Positions 6,493 to 6,609 of a DNA stretch of 6,609 nucleotides are shown piece by piece (positions within the stretch are counted from its first letter, which is position 1; each line of letters starts with the position of its first letter). The stretch is from Deltaproteobacteria bacterium (GTDB taxonomy: Bacteria; Myxococcota_A; Polyangia; Polyangiales; Ga0077539). Where the stretch lies: positions 1 through 6,609 of the forward strand of contig CANMAT010000213.1 of the NCBI GenBank assembly GCA_947494865.1, read 5' to 3'. Below the pieces are notes generated by a model. That model was not told where the DNA came from, searched no databases, and saw only the letters and a program-made list of their open reading frames with translations. Made by a program: the position numbers and the translations under genes.

Positions 6493-6609
6493 CGCGCGAC
6501 CGACGGCACGACGCCGCGTTCGTCGCGAGGCGCGCTCCCTGCGCGCGGTCACCGTTGGCGCCACGCGGCGACGGTGGTCCGTGCGACCGCTGTGGGCAGT
6601 CGGATCATG
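6493..6609 (-). other. Probable decayed N-terminal part of the Uma2 remnant
   Basis: The remnant's frame continues open to the window edge but gives an Arg-rich sequence unlike a Uma2 N-terminus. One other minus frame, from an ATG at 6608, contains TVAAWRQR before a TGA, which weakly resembles the DLAGWRRE motif of the intact gene. That would imply another frameshift. Evidence is slight. Confidence 0.25.

Overview
The window is very G+C-rich, with G or C at almost every third codon position. The gene set is a mannose-1-phosphate guanylyltransferase, a DEAD-box RNA helicase, a MiaE tRNA hydroxylase, a Uma2-family protein and a long multi-domain envelope protein. Together with short, poorly marked ribosome-binding sites, this fits a free-living Gram-negative bacterium, most likely Myxococcota (Polyangia-like). 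That placement is inference from style and content, not from a marker gene.

Layout, left to right. (1) 1-122, minus: the first 40 codons of a manC-type GDP-mannose pyrophosphorylase, cut by the window edge. (2) 228-2153, plus: a 641-residue envelope protein with a lipoprotein-like signal, a beta-rich region, a PDZ domain and a nine-helix membrane part whose last eight helices look like a degenerate NuoH (complex I subunit 1). (3) 2154-2374: a convergent intergenic region with three exact-period 22-bp repeats followed by a 108-bp nested palindrome. (4) 2375-3619, minus: rhlE-type DEAD-box helicase. (5) 3620-3890: divergent intergenic region. (6) 3891-4463, plus: miaE with all six diiron ligands. 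(7) 4464-4737: hairpin-rich gap that begins with a short, nearly identical fragment of the gene at 5447-6220. (8) 4738-5346, plus: intact Uma2-family (DUF820) PD-(D/E)XK nuclease-like gene. (9) 5447-6220, minus: an unrecognised 257-residue protein with an HTH-like middle. (10) about 6354-6492 or beyond, minus: a broken Uma2-family gene with an internal deletion.

The left two thirds is housekeeping or envelope content with RNA metabolism (helicase and tRNA modification) on either side of one divergent promoter region. The right third (4464-6609) looks like an accessory patch: two gene families, Uma2 and the 257-residue protein, are each present once intact and once as a remnant. This suggests a duplicated and partly decayed pair. 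The most unusual items are the PDZ-NuoH-like fusion, the repeat plus nested palindrome between it and rhlE, and the paired intact/remnant copies at the right.
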